A program made the position numbers and the translations under genes. This document shows positions 35,069 through 43,920 of a stretch of DNA of 64,000 bases, piece by piece; position 1 is the stretch's first letter; every line of letters begins with the position of its first letter. The notes below the pieces were generated by a model. It was not told the origin of the DNA. It did not search any database and worked only from the letters and a program-made list of their open reading frames with translations. Source of the stretch: JAUIAI01 sp041396585 (GTDB lineage: Bacteria > Pseudomonadota > Gammaproteobacteria > Burkholderiales > Burkholderiaceae_E); contig JAWKYG010000016.1 of the NCBI GenBank assembly GCA_041396585.1, positions 94,399 to 158,398 on the forward strand. Direction: 5' to 3'.

Positions 35069-36256
35069 ATGGCCCCGACCCGCCTGACCACCTGGCTGCT
35101 GAATATCGGCCATGCGCTCGACCATATGTTCCTGCTGATCTTTGCAGCCGGCGTTTCGCGCATTGCGGCCGACTTCGGTTTTGCCCGCTGGGAAGATCTG
35201 ATGCCGTACGGGGCAGGCGCGTTTCTGATGTTCGGCCTGGGCTCGGTGCCGGCCGGCCGTCTCGGCGACCTCTGGGGGCGTCGGGCGATGATGCTGGTGT
35301 TCTATTTCGGGATGGCGCTCAGTTGCCTGCTCGCTGCGCTGACCCAGAACGCCTGGCAACTGGCCGGGGCACTGATCCTGCTGGGCACGTTTTCAGCCAT
35401 CTATCACCCGGTGGGTATTCCCATGCTGGTGGCCGGCGCCCGCAGACCTGGCGCCACTCTGGGCATCAGCGGGCTGGCCGGCAATCTCGGGATCGCCCTG
35501 GCCGCCCTGGTGTCCGGTTATCTGATCGAGATCGGCGGCTGGCGCCTGGCGTTTGCCGTGCCAGGGGGCGTTGCGCTGCTGCTCGGTGCCTGGTTCGCCT
35601 GGGCTGTGCCCGCGGAGACCGAGGCGCCGGCTCGGCGCAAGCCCACCATGCCCGAGGTGCCACGCAGCATTCTGATGCGCGTCTTCTTCGTGATCACGGC
35701 GACCGCGATCACCGGCAGTCTGTTGTTCAATTTCACCACCAACGGCAATGGGGAGCTGCTGCGTGAGCGCTTTGCCGGCATCGTCGAAGATCCTTCCCAG
35801 TTGGGGATTCTGCTGGCGCTCGTCTATACCGTCGGGGCCTGTTCACAGGTGATCGTGGGCCGCATGATCGATCGCTTCCCGATCCGCCGGCTCTATCTGG
35901 GCGTTCTGCTGCTGCAGGCCCCGGCGTTCCTGCTGGCGGCGCAGGCCAGTGGATGGTGGTTCCTGTTGATGGCCACCGCCTATATGGTTTCGGTGTTCGC
36001 CGCGATCCCGTTCACCGACGCACTGATCGTGCGCTTCGTCGATGATCGCATGCGCTCGCGCGTATCCGGCATGCGTCTGGCGGTGTCGTTCGGCGTCAGT
36101 TCGCTGGCGGTCTGGATGCTCGGGCCGGTGGTCAAGGCGGCAGGCTTCAACAGCCTGTTGCTGTCCATGGCCGCGATCGCGGCGCTGACCTGGCTGTTCG
36201 CATTTCAGCTGCCGCGCGCGGATCTGTCCGGCGCCGGCAACCTGGCGCAGGTCTGA
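35069..36256 (+). CDS. MFS transporter
   Basis: A 395-residue major-facilitator carrier with twelve hydrophobic segments. It starts LTTWLLNIGHALDHMFLLIF, has the motif-A sequence AGRLGDLWGRRAMM after the second segment, and GTFSAIYHPVGIPMLVAG in the fourth. The N-terminus resembles fosmidomycin-resistance-type or sugar-acid carriers. The ORF is open far upstream, but that region overlaps the RpiR gene in another frame. The ATG at 35069 precedes the first membrane segment. It sits between the RpiR gene and the glycerate kinase, so it may import the module's substrate. Confidence 0.88.
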   Translation: MAPTRLTTWLLNIGHALDHMFLLIFAAGVSRIAADFGFARWEDLMPYGAGAFLMFGLGSVPAGRLGDLWGRRAMMLVFYFGMALSCLLAALTQNAWQLAGALILLGTFSAIYHPVGIPMLVAGARRPGATLGISGLAGNLGIALAALVSGYLIEIGGWRLAFAVPGGVALLLGAWFAWAVPAETEAPARRKPTMPEVPRSILMRVFFVITATAITGSLLFNFTTNGNGELLRERFAGIVEDPSQLGILLALVYTVGACSQVIVGRMIDRFPIRRLYLGVLLLQAPAFLLAAQASGWWFLLMATAYMVSVFAAIPFTDALIVRFVDDRMRSRVSGMRLAVSFGVSSLAVWMLGPVVKAAGFNSLLLSMAAIAALTWLFAFQLPRADLSGAGNLAQV

Positions 36257-36315
36257 GGCTGGCGTCTGGCACGGTCGCAGGCCGGCGCTGCCGATACGGA
36301 ACAGAGGAGACCAGC

Positions 36316-37599
36316 GTGTCAGCCCAAGCTCCCGATATGCTGATGCAGTTGTTCGACGCGGCGATCGAAGCGGTCTCGCCCGCGCATTGTCTGCCGCCCG
36401 CGTTGCCCGAACCCGTGCGCGGACGGACCGTGGTGATCGGCGCCGGCAAAGGCTCGGCCGAAATGGCCCGTGTGCTCGAGGCGCACTGGCCCGCGCAGGC
36501 GCGGGATCGCCTGAGCGGCCTGGTCGTGACCCGCTATGACCATGGCGCGCCCTGCGAACGGATCGAGGTGATCGAGGCCGCCCATCCGGTTCCGGATCAG
36601 GCCGGACTGATGGCGGCGGGGCGCATCCGCGCGATGGTGTCCGACCTCGGTTCGGATGACCAGGTGATCTGTCTGTTATCGGGCGGGGGATCGGCACTGC
36701 TCAGCGAACCGTTGCCAGGGCTGAGCCTGGCTGACAAGCAGGCCGTGAACCGCGAACTATTGCGCTGCGGGGCGAACATCACGGAGATGAACTGCGTGCG
36801 CAAGCACCTGTCTGCGATCAAGGGGGGCAGACTGGGGCTGGCCTGCGGCCAGGCGCGGTTGCTCACGCTGATCATCTCCGATATTCCCGGCGATGATCCC
36901 GCGGTGACCGCCAGCGGACCGACTCTGCCCGATCCCAGCAACTGTGCCGATGCGCTCGAGATCATCGATCGTTATCAGATCCCGATCTCGGAATCGATCC
37001 GACGCATGCTCGAGTCGGGTGACGCCGAGACACCGAAGGCCAGCGATTTCGAAGGCCGGGATCATCGTACGATCATCCTGGCACGCGCGCAGGATGCGCT
37101 CAGTGCCGCGGCCGACAAGGCCATCGCGCTCGGGCTGGCACCGGTGGTGCTGTCCGACCGGCTCGAGGGCGAGGCGCGCGAGCTGGCCGTTGCGCTCGGT
37201 CACATGTGCCGGCGCGGCCTCGATGGCGCGGCCCATCCGCCGTTTGCACGTGGCACGGTGCTGCTCTCCGGCGGCGAGACCACGGTCACAGTGCGAGGGC
37301 AGGGGCGTGGCGGGCGCAATGCCGAGTTCATGCTGGCGCTCGCGATGGCACTCGAGGGCACGGACGCCATGGGCCTGGCCGTCGATACCGACGGCATCGA
37401 CGGCTCCGAGGACAATGCCGGTTGCCGCTTCGACCCGGAATCGCTCGCGCGGATGCGCGCGGCCGGGCTCGACCCCCGCGCTCTGCTGGCCGACAACGAT
37501 GCCTACAGCGCGTTCCAGGCGGCCGGCGGGCTGATCATGACGGGCCCGACCCGCACGAACGTGAATGATTTTCGTGCCATCGTGTTGCCGGCACAGTGA
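36316..37599 (+). CDS. Type-2 glycerate kinase (DUF4147/MOFRL)
   Basis: A 427-residue glycerate 2-kinase. The N-terminal DUF4147 domain has VVIGAGKGSAEMARVLE, then GLVVTRYDHG, LLSGGGSALLSEP and NCVRKHLSAIKGGRL. The C-terminal MOFRL domain has VLLSGGETTVTVRGQGRGGR, NAEFMLALA and VDTDGIDGSEDNAG. It phosphorylates D-glycerate to 2-phosphoglycerate, feeding central metabolism. It starts with GTG, seven bases after GAGGAG. Its neighbours (aminotransferase, 2-hydroxyacid oxidase, two MFS carriers, RpiR) fit a route degrading a small hydroxy- or amino-acid to glycerate. Confidence 0.93.
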   Translation: MSAQAPDMLMQLFDAAIEAVSPAHCLPPALPEPVRGRTVVIGAGKGSAEMARVLEAHWPAQARDRLSGLVVTRYDHGAPCERIEVIEAAHPVPDQAGLMAAGRIRAMVSDLGSDDQVICLLSGGGSALLSEPLPGLSLADKQAVNRELLRCGANITEMNCVRKHLSAIKGGRLGLACGQARLLTLIISDIPGDDPAVTASGPTLPDPSNCADALEIIDRYQIPISESIRRMLESGDAETPKASDFEGRDHRTIILARAQDALSAAADKAIALGLAPVVLSDRLEGEARELAVALGHMCRRGLDGAAHPPFARGTVLLSGGETTVTVRGQGRGGRNAEFMLALAMALEGTDAMGLAVDTDGIDGSEDNAGCRFDPESLARMRAAGLDPRALLADNDAYSAFQAAGGLIMTGPTRTNVNDFRAIVLPAQ

Positions 37600-37678
37600 A
37601 TAGCAGGCGCTCGCGCTGTTCTGCCGCGCGCGCGCGACGGGGATTTGCTGCCGTGCCCGGCCGTGGGCGGTGGTCGCG

Positions 37679-38881
37679 ATGAGCAGGCGGCTCTGGATCC
37701 TGATCATCGCGCTCGGTATCGGCCAGATTGTGTCCTGGGGGCCGCTGTTCTATTCGATGGCGGTGCTCTGGCCGCGGGTCAGCGAAGACCTCGGTGTCTC
37801 GCGCCTGGTGCTGTTTGCCGTGGTCTCGCTGGCACTACTGCTCAACGGACTGGTGGCACCCGCCGCCGGGCGCGCAATCGATCGCTTCGGCGGGCGCATC
37901 GTCATGTCGATCGGCTCGCTGCTTTCCGGACTAGGGCTGGCGATCGTGGCCATCGCGACCGATCCCTATGTCTATGCGCTGGGCTGGGCCATCGGTGGCG
38001 TGGCGATGTCGATGGTCCTCTATGATCCGGCGTTTGCCACGCTCAGCCAGCATAGCGGCGATTCGCATCGTCGTGCGCTGACCGCAGTCACTTTGATCGG
38101 CGGCTTTGCGAGCACGGTTTTCTGGCCACTGACCGGCGCCTTGCTGGCCGGCTTCGACTGGCGAGGCACATTCTGGTTGTTTGCGCTTGCCCAGTGGCTG
38201 ATCTGCCTGCCTCTGCATGGGCTGGTGATTCCCAGGCGCCCGCCGCTGGCCACGGCGGACAAGGAACCGGGCCAGAGTCGCGAGGCGCGCGCCAGCCCGG
38301 AGCAACTGCGAACCTTTCACTGGCTGGCGGCGGCGTTTGCGCTGCATGCCTTCATGATGTCGGTGCTGGCCGTCAACCTGCTGACCCTGCTTCAGGCCCG
38401 GGGCCTGACGCTGGCCGATGCGGTCACGGTCGGTGCGGTGATGGGGCCGTTGCAGGTGGCAGGCCGCCTGGTGGACATGTTTTCCGGCGGCAGGATCCCC
38501 GCGCGCTGGCTCGGTGCCGCTGCGCTCGGGGCCGATACGATCGCGATGCTCATGCTGGGCCAGGGCGAACTCGGGGTGGCGATGGCGATGTTCATCGTCG
38601 GGCTCTACGGTGCCGGAAACGGCCTGGTCACGATTGCCAAGGGCATGAGCGTGGCCGATATCTTCGGGCGCGAACACTACGGCCAATGGCTCGGTCGTCT
38701 GGCGCGCTGGGTGTATTCGTCATACGCGGTCGCGCCGCTGGCATTCGCGATGTTGTTCCGCCTCGGGCTGACCGACTTGAATGCCTCCTGGCTGTTGTTC
38801 GGATTCTCGGCGGCCGCTTTCGTCTGTTATCTGGCGGCCACCCGGGCGCCACGCGGGCCGATCGACAAGGCCCCGACCTGA
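37679..38881 (+). CDS. MFS transporter
   Basis: A 400-residue major-facilitator carrier. It begins MSRRLWILIIALGIGQIVSW and has AAGRAIDRFGGRIVMSIGSL (motif A) and GGFASTVFWPLTGALLAGFDWRG. Segment spacing is normal, with a central cytoplasmic loop RPPLATADKEPGQSREARA. It belongs to the broad MFS_1 group with monocarboxylate-type features. An in-frame GTG at 37670 is possible. It lies 79 bases after glycerate kinase and may serve the same pathway. It is not closely similar to the other MFS carriers in the window. Confidence 0.88.
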   Translation: MSRRLWILIIALGIGQIVSWGPLFYSMAVLWPRVSEDLGVSRLVLFAVVSLALLLNGLVAPAAGRAIDRFGGRIVMSIGSLLSGLGLAIVAIATDPYVYALGWAIGGVAMSMVLYDPAFATLSQHSGDSHRRALTAVTLIGGFASTVFWPLTGALLAGFDWRGTFWLFALAQWLICLPLHGLVIPRRPPLATADKEPGQSREARASPEQLRTFHWLAAAFALHAFMMSVLAVNLLTLLQARGLTLADAVTVGAVMGPLQVAGRLVDMFSGGRIPARWLGAAALGADTIAMLMLGQGELGVAMAMFIVGLYGAGNGLVTIAKGMSVADIFGREHYGQWLGRLARWVYSSYAVAPLAFAMLFRLGLTDLNASWLLFGFSAAAFVCYLAATRAPRGPIDKAPT

Positions 38882-38978
38882 GGCTGTGGCCGCAACTTCA
38901 GCGGCGTCGAAGCCGCAACGAATTGCGTGGACCGGCGCCCATGCCAGAATAATGCCGACTTGCGGAGGATGACCATCC

Positions 38979-39800
38979 ATGGAGACCATTACCAGGCGCC
39001 TGGCGGCTCGCTTTGGCGCCGAACTCGATGAATCCGATCTGCGGCTGAACGCGGTCGTCGAGCAACTCCTCGCGCACCGCTCGGTGCGCGCGTTTCGCGC
39101 CGATCCGCTGCCCGAGCATGCGCTTCCCACCATGGTGGCGGCCGCGCAGTCAGCGGCGACCTCGTCCAATCTTCAGGCTTACAGCATCATCGCGGTGCAG
39201 GATGCGGCCCGCAAGGAGCGGCTGAGCAAGCTGGCCGGCGATCAGCGGCACATCCGAGACTGCCCGTTGTTCCTGCTCTGGGTGGCCGACCTGTCCCGCC
39301 TGGATCGCGTCGCGGCGCGGCTTGGCGAGGAATCCGGTGCGAATCCGTATCTCGAAATGTTCATCGTGGCGATTATCGATGCTGCGCTGGCCGCACAGAA
39401 CGCGGTCATCGCGGCCGAATCGATGGGCCTCGGAACGGTCTATATCGGCGGCATGCGCAATCAGCCACAGGCCGCGGCGGCCGAGCTGGGCCTGCCCGAG
39501 CGAGCATTCGTTGCCTTCGGCCTTTGTGTGGGCTGGCCGGATGCGGCTCGCCCTGCCTCGATCAAACCCCGCCTGGCGCCCACCTCCATCCTGCATCATG
39601 AGCGCTATGGGGCCGGCGAGAGCGAGGCGGTCGGCATCGCCACATTCGATGAGCGTATGCGTGTGTTCCAGCATGAGCAATCGATGGCGGAACTCGGATG
39701 GGCCGCGCAGGCGGCGGCGCGGGTGGCCGGCCCGGGCACGCTGTCCGGGCGTGACCGCCTGCGCGAGGCGTTGCTGGCGCTCGGCTTCGAGTTGCGCTGA
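38979..39800 (+). CDS. NfsA-like flavin nitroreductase
   Basis: A 273-residue FMN-dependent nitroreductase of the NfsA/FRP class. It has LLAHRSVRAFRADPLPEH (FMN phosphate Arg region), AAAQSAATSSNLQAYSIIAV, AALAAQNAVIAAESMGLGTV and YIGGMRNQP. FGLCVGWPD follows. It would reduce nitroaromatics or quinones with NAD(P)H in the cytoplasm. The ATG at 38979 follows a GGAGGA about ten bases upstream. It ends just before a repeat-rich intergenic region. Confidence 0.9.
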   Translation: METITRRLAARFGAELDESDLRLNAVVEQLLAHRSVRAFRADPLPEHALPTMVAAAQSAATSSNLQAYSIIAVQDAARKERLSKLAGDQRHIRDCPLFLLWVADLSRLDRVAARLGEESGANPYLEMFIVAIIDAALAAQNAVIAAESMGLGTVYIGGMRNQPQAAAAELGLPERAFVAFGLCVGWPDAARPASIKPRLAPTSILHHERYGAGESEAVGIATFDERMRVFQHEQSMAELGWAAQAAARVAGPGTLSGRDRLREALLALGFELR

Positions 39801-39898
39801 CGCCGGTTGCGCGTTTCGCTGGTCCTGCTCGTTGGCATGGCAGTCATCGCGCGCTATCACCGCCATGAGTGGGCGCCGGGGCGCCCGGATGCCTGGGC

Positions 39899-39973
39899 GT
39901 AGGGGCGCAGGGCGCAGGGGCGCAGGACGTAGGGGCGCAGGACGTAGGGGCGCAGGACGTAGGGGCGCAGGAC
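39899..39973. repeat. Tandem repeat, five copies of a 15-bp unit
   Basis: Five consecutive 15-bp units based on GTAGGGGCGCAGGAC; the last three copies are identical and the first two vary at a few positions. It lies in the 458-base spacer between the nitroreductase and outer-membrane protein genes. The frame stays open on both strands because the unit length is a multiple of three, but no real gene is indicated. Confidence 0.95.
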
Positions 39974-39991
39974 GGGGCGACGGTCTGCGCG

Positions 39992-40066
39992 GGCTGTCGC
40001 TCGCGAGGCTGTCGCTCGCGAGGCTGTCGCTCGCGCGGCGGTGGCCCGCGAGGCGGTGGCCATCGG
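39992..40066. repeat. Second tandem repeat, five copies of a different 15-bp unit
   Basis: Three near-identical copies of GGCTGTCGCTCGCGA (39992-40036) are followed by two degenerate copies of the same length (GGCGGTGGCCCGCGA and a variant). The array is exactly as long as the first (75 bases) and is separated from it by 18 bases. Confidence 0.9.
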
Positions 40067-40258
40067 CCGGGCGAACGCCTGGCGCGTTGTCTTGACCACC
40101 CGGCAGCCCGCCGTCTGCCCCGTTCTCGCGATAGGCTATTGAACGGTGTTCACGCCGGAGCAGGCGAGCGTCATTCGCCTGCGGATGCCGGCTGGCACGC
40201 ATCACTTCGATGTCCCTCGCATCCACCAGGCGGATGCCGCTGCTCGACAGGAGCCCGA

Positions 40259-40912
40259 ATGAAACTGCGACTCGCGATTCCTCTGTTTGCACTAGTCTGC
40301 ATCGCGCATGCACCGGCGCATGCCTGGCAGCTCTATCTGCACGGTGGTCTGCCATCTCTGGGTATCGGCGTGGCACAGCCGGTTAGTGACAAGGTCGTGG
40401 TGCGCGCGGACTTCGCCAGCACCGGCAGCCTGACCGAGCGCCGCCGTGAAGAGGGCATCGACTACGACGCCCGTGCGCGGATCGAGCGTTTCGCCCTGCT
40501 GGCCGACATGTATCCGGGCGCGGGCAATTTCCGACTCACCGGCGGGCTGACCTTCAATGACACCTCGATCCGGCTGGCCGCGGTGCCCACGGGCGGTACG
40601 CTGAACATCGGCGGCCAGACGTTTCCGGTGACGGCCAACGACCGCTTCGATGTGGCCATCGATTTTCCCCGGGTAACGCCGTATCTGGGCGTGGGCTGGG
40701 GCAGCCGGCGGACCGACCCGGGCTGGTTCTTCACCGCGGATCTCGGGGTGTCGATTGGTCGCGCCCGGCTGTCCAGCCAGGTCAGCGGGCAACTGGCCAG
40801 CGCTCCTGGCATCGATGCTGCGGTGGATAGCGAACTGGCCGAACTGCGAGACGGTGTCGGCAAGGTGCGCGCGATTCCCCAGTTCCTGTTCGGGGTCGGC
40901 TACCGGTTCTGA
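40259..40912 (+). CDS. Outer-membrane beta-barrel protein
   Basis: A 217-residue exported protein. The signal peptide MKLRLAIPLFALVCIAHAPAHA is followed by alternating polar/hydrophobic strands (WQLYLHGGLPSLGIGVAQPV, then FALLADMYPGAGNFRLTGGL). It ends in GYRF, the terminal aromatic typical of barrel insertion. A conserved VTPYLGVGWGSRR and the WFFTADLGV strand recall small OmpA/OmpW-like barrels. The start ATG at 40259 follows AGGAG by about seven bases; the ORF is open upstream only because of the 15-bp repeats. No pore or ligand function can be assigned. Confidence 0.8.
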   Translation: MKLRLAIPLFALVCIAHAPAHAWQLYLHGGLPSLGIGVAQPVSDKVVVRADFASTGSLTERRREEGIDYDARARIERFALLADMYPGAGNFRLTGGLTFNDTSIRLAAVPTGGTLNIGGQTFPVTANDRFDVAIDFPRVTPYLGVGWGSRRTDPGWFFTADLGVSIGRARLSSQVSGQLASAPGIDAAVDSELAELRDGVGKVRAIPQFLFGVGYRF

Positions 40913-40960
40913 CCGGGTATCCGCCCGCGCATACTCGCGATCTCCAAGGCCCACGCCAAC

Positions 40961-41872
40961 ATGTCACTGTACGCCGCGCCACCAGACCTGGAGCTCGCTG
41001 TCTGGAGCCGGATGCCCGATGAATTCCGGCGCGCCGATTCGCGCAGCGAATGGGGCCGGGCCAACCGGCCCGGGGAATCGCTGGCATGCTTCATCGAGGG
41101 GCCGGTTTTCGATCGCGAAGGCCATTTGTGGATCACCGACATCCCGTTCGGGCGGCTGTTCCGGATATCGCCGCAAGGGCAGTGGACGCTGGTCGTCGAA
41201 TACGACGGCTGGCCCAACGGCCTGGCGATTCATCCCGACGGCCGCGTCTTCATTGCTGATTATCGTCATGGGATCATGGTCCACGAGCCCGGCAGCGGCC
41301 AGGTTCTCAGCGTGATCTCGAACCGCTATTCCGAGCACTTCCGCGGCTGCAACGATCTGATCTTCGATTCCCAAGGCCGCCTGTATTTCACAGATCAGGG
41401 TCAGAGCGGCCTGCACATGCCCAATGGCCGTGTGTATCGCTATGACCTGGAACTCGAGCGCCTCGATTGTCTGATCGATACCGGGCCGAGCCCGAACGGG
41501 CTGGTGTTGAATCGTGATGAATCGGCGCTTCTGGTGGCGATGACCCGTGGCAACTGCGTCTGGCGCCTGCCGCTGATGCCCGATGGCGGGGTGTCCAAGG
41601 TGGGCCTGTTCATCCAGTTATCGGGGGGGCTCGGTGGCCCGGACGGCCTGGCCATGTCGGATGCCGGCTCGCTGGTCGTGGCCCATGTGGGCAACGGCTG
41701 CGCCTGGATGTTCGACGCCCTTGGCGAACCCCGGCTGCGCTTGCGCAGCACCGTGGGCCTGGCGGTCACCAATGCCACCTTCGGCGGGCCGCAGGGCGCC
41801 TCCTTGTTCGTGACGGAGTCGCTCAGTGGCTCGATTCTGACGGCGCACGCGCAGAGCCTCGCCGGCCTCTGA
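40961..41872 (+). CDS. SMP-30/gluconolactonase family protein
   Basis: A 303-residue six-bladed beta-propeller. The metal-site motifs are FIEGPVFDREGHLWITDIP (Glu), GWPNGLAIHPDGRVFIADY (Asn), GCNDLIFDSQGRLYFTD (Asn/Asp) and GGPDGLAMSDAGSLVVAHVG (Asp). Such enzymes hydrolyse sugar lactones or similar esters with a divalent metal. No signal peptide is apparent. It lies 48 bases after the barrel gene and converges with the VWA gene only seven bases away. Confidence 0.88.
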   Translation: MSLYAAPPDLELAVWSRMPDEFRRADSRSEWGRANRPGESLACFIEGPVFDREGHLWITDIPFGRLFRISPQGQWTLVVEYDGWPNGLAIHPDGRVFIADYRHGIMVHEPGSGQVLSVISNRYSEHFRGCNDLIFDSQGRLYFTDQGQSGLHMPNGRVYRYDLELERLDCLIDTGPSPNGLVLNRDESALLVAMTRGNCVWRLPLMPDGGVSKVGLFIQLSGGLGGPDGLAMSDAGSLVVAHVGNGCAWMFDALGEPRLRLRSTVGLAVTNATFGGPQGASLFVTESLSGSILTAHAQSLAGL

Positions 41873-41879
41873 AGGCGGC

Positions 41880-42962
41880 TCAGACCGCGCGGTTGAACCA
41901 TCTCAGAGACAGGCCGGCCGAGATCAGCAGCAGTATCAGCGCCAGGGCCGAGACCAACCCGGTGATCTCGACCTCGCGGGTTTCGACAGTCAGCCGCAGG
42001 CTCAGCTCATCATAGACCTGCCGCAGATCGAGCGCATCGTCGGCGAGATACAGCTCGCCCAGCGTGATGTCGGCAACCTCTTGCAGGGTTTCCTGGTCCA
42101 GCCGTACGCGCATCGACCAGCCGTCGCGTTTCAGCACCATGCCCTCGGCTGTCCCGAAGCCCACCGGAAACACGCGTACCCCCAGCGCGGCCGCGATCCT
42201 GGCAGATTCGATCGGATCGGAACCGGCATTCGTCTGACCGTCGGTGAGCAGCACGATCGCCGCCCATTGGGCGCTGCCGGGTTCCACCGCCATAGACTCG
42301 GGCACAGCGGGACGCAGATCGTCGGCATCGCCATCGAGCGCCGATCCGCGCTCGCGTGCGCGGGGCTCGCGGGTGTCCTCGGCGCTGAGTACCCTCGGAG
42401 AGCGGGTCCGCATGTCGATGACGATGTCCGGGTAGAGGGCCTTCAGGCCCATCAGGATCGCACTGCCGACGGCCGTGCCAGGCTGGGTCTGGAGCTGGTC
42501 GATCGCGCGCTCGATGTCGACCCGGTCACGCGTGGGTGGCAGCACGACCGAAGCCGATGAGGCGAACGAGACGATGCTGACCCGCGTGTTCGAGGGCAGG
42601 CTGGCCACGAAGCTGTGGGCCGCACGCTGTGCGGCCTCCAGCCGGGTGGGCTGGATGTCGTCCGCCGCCATGCTGCCGGAGACATCGATGGCGAGAACGA
42701 CGATCTCATTGGCCGTTGGCAGGCTCATGCGCGCGGTCGGGCGGGCAACCGAAAAGAGCATCGCCAGTAGCGCGAGCACCATCAACAGCAGTGGTAGCCG
42801 CTGGCGCGCGCGTTTGCGCGCGGGCGAGCCGGTGTGCATGCGTGCCAGCCCGCGCAGGGCGTCACCATCGGCGCGCCGACTGCGGTTCAGCCAGGCACGC
42901 AACGCGAGCGGCAGGGCAGCGAGCAGCAACAGCCAGAGGAGATCGGGCCAGAGGAAGGTCAT
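41880..42962 (-). CDS. BatA-like VWA domain membrane protein
   Basis: A 360-residue protein. Two N-terminal membrane spans (residues about 5-24 and 57-74) flank a basic loop, a VWA domain spans about 86-320, and a C-terminal span lies at about 335-352. The MIDAS site is complete: DVSGSM at 93-98, a Thr in GTAVGSA and Asp in LLTDGQTN. An acidic loop after TRSPRVLSAEDTREPR resembles that of the second VWA protein at 60.9 kb. VWA domains of this type work with MoxR ATPases. It overlaps the DUF58 gene by four bases and ends the eight-gene run. Confidence 0.92.
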   Translation of the reverse strand: MTFLWPDLLWLLLLAALPLALRAWLNRSRRADGDALRGLARMHTGSPARKRARQRLPLLLMVLALLAMLFSVARPTARMSLPTANEIVVLAIDVSGSMAADDIQPTRLEAAQRAAHSFVASLPSNTRVSIVSFASSASVVLPPTRDRVDIERAIDQLQTQPGTAVGSAILMGLKALYPDIVIDMRTRSPRVLSAEDTREPRARERGSALDGDADDLRPAVPESMAVEPGSAQWAAIVLLTDGQTNAGSDPIESARIAAALGVRVFPVGFGTAEGMVLKRDGWSMRVRLDQETLQEVADITLGELYLADDALDLRQVYDELSLRLTVETREVEITGLVSALALILLLISAGLSLRWFNRAV

Positions 42963-43905
42963 GCGCGCCCGCCTCCGTGCCCGGCACCAGACTCGTGCGG
43001 GGGGCTCGCGCCCGCCGGCGGGCGGCCACCACGCAGGGCGGCCAGACGCAGCAGCGCGTCGACGAGATCATCGTCGGTGAGCAACTCCAGGACATCGACA
43101 CCGGCCTGACGCCAGGCCTGCAGCAGTCCTGCCTCGCGGGCCTCAACCTGGGCCTCGTAGCGGCGCCGGAAACGGCGATCATGCGTGTCGACAAAGATCT
43201 GCTCGCCGGATTCGGCGTCTTGCAGCGTGATCAGGCCGAGGTCGGGCAGTGCGAGCTCCAGCGGATCGAGCACACGGATCGCGGTGACCGCATGACGACT
43301 GGACAGCCGCCCGAGGGCCGCGGTCCAGCCAGGCTCACTGATGAAGTCGGAGATCAGGATCACGATCGAGCGGCGGCGGATGGCGCCGCCGGCGCTTCGA
43401 GCAGTTCGGCCAGGCGCGTGCCAGGCGCGGTCATCGGCGCCGGATAGTCGAGCACGCGCTGCATCAGGGCCAGCAGATGGCGGCGCGAATTCCCGGGGCG
43501 CAGGTTATGATCGACGCGCCCTCCATAGAGCAGCGCGCCGATCGGATTGCTCTGGCGCTGGAACAGGCGGCCCAGCAGGCCGACCAGCTCGATGACCCGC
43601 ATGCGTTTGCTGAGCTCACCCGAGCCGAAGTCCATGGACGGGCTGAGATCGAGCAGGAACCAGACTCCGGTTTCGCGATCTTCGTAGTACTCGCGCACGA
43701 AGGGGGTCTGCAGCCGCGCGGTGACGTTCCAGTCGATATGGCGGACATCATCGTGGTACTGATACTCGCGCAGGTCTGCCAGATCGAGCCCGCCGCCGCG
43801 AAACAGGCTGCGGTAATCGCCCTGGATCATGCCATCGAGGCGGCGCAGCACGCTCCACTCGAGGCGATGCAGGATCGCCTCGGGGCCGCGACGTTTCTCC
43901 GGCAT
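42959..43905 (-). pseudogene. DUF58 protein, single frameshift
   Basis: A DUF58 protein of about 315 residues when repaired. The N-terminal part has the signature DLREYQYHDDVRHIDWNVTA and a degenerate VWA-like LLDLSPSMDFGSG. The C-terminal part continues as ILISDFISEPGWTAALGRL and ADVLELLTDDDLVDALLRLA-type sequence. The frame breaks near 43390 (one base missing in a GCGCCGGCGGCG run), where LLEA should lead into GGAIRRRSIVILISDF. DUF58 proteins nearly always sit beside MoxR ATPases, as here (15 bases upstream). The break is likely a sequence error because all neighbours are intact. Confidence 0.85.
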
Positions 43906-43920
43906 CTCGGGCCCGCCGCG

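Noticed and set aside
39899..40066. CRISPR array
   Set aside because: The units are 15 bp with no spacers and no cas genes lie nearby.
39869..40258. N-terminal GAQDV-rich extension of the outer-membrane protein
   Set aside because: It is the translation of the repeat array; the signal peptide and ribosome-binding site place the start at 40259.
39150..40376. 408-codon minus-strand frame with SLASD and PAPLR repeats
   Set aside because: It is antisense to the nitroreductase and made repetitive only by the 15-bp DNA repeats.
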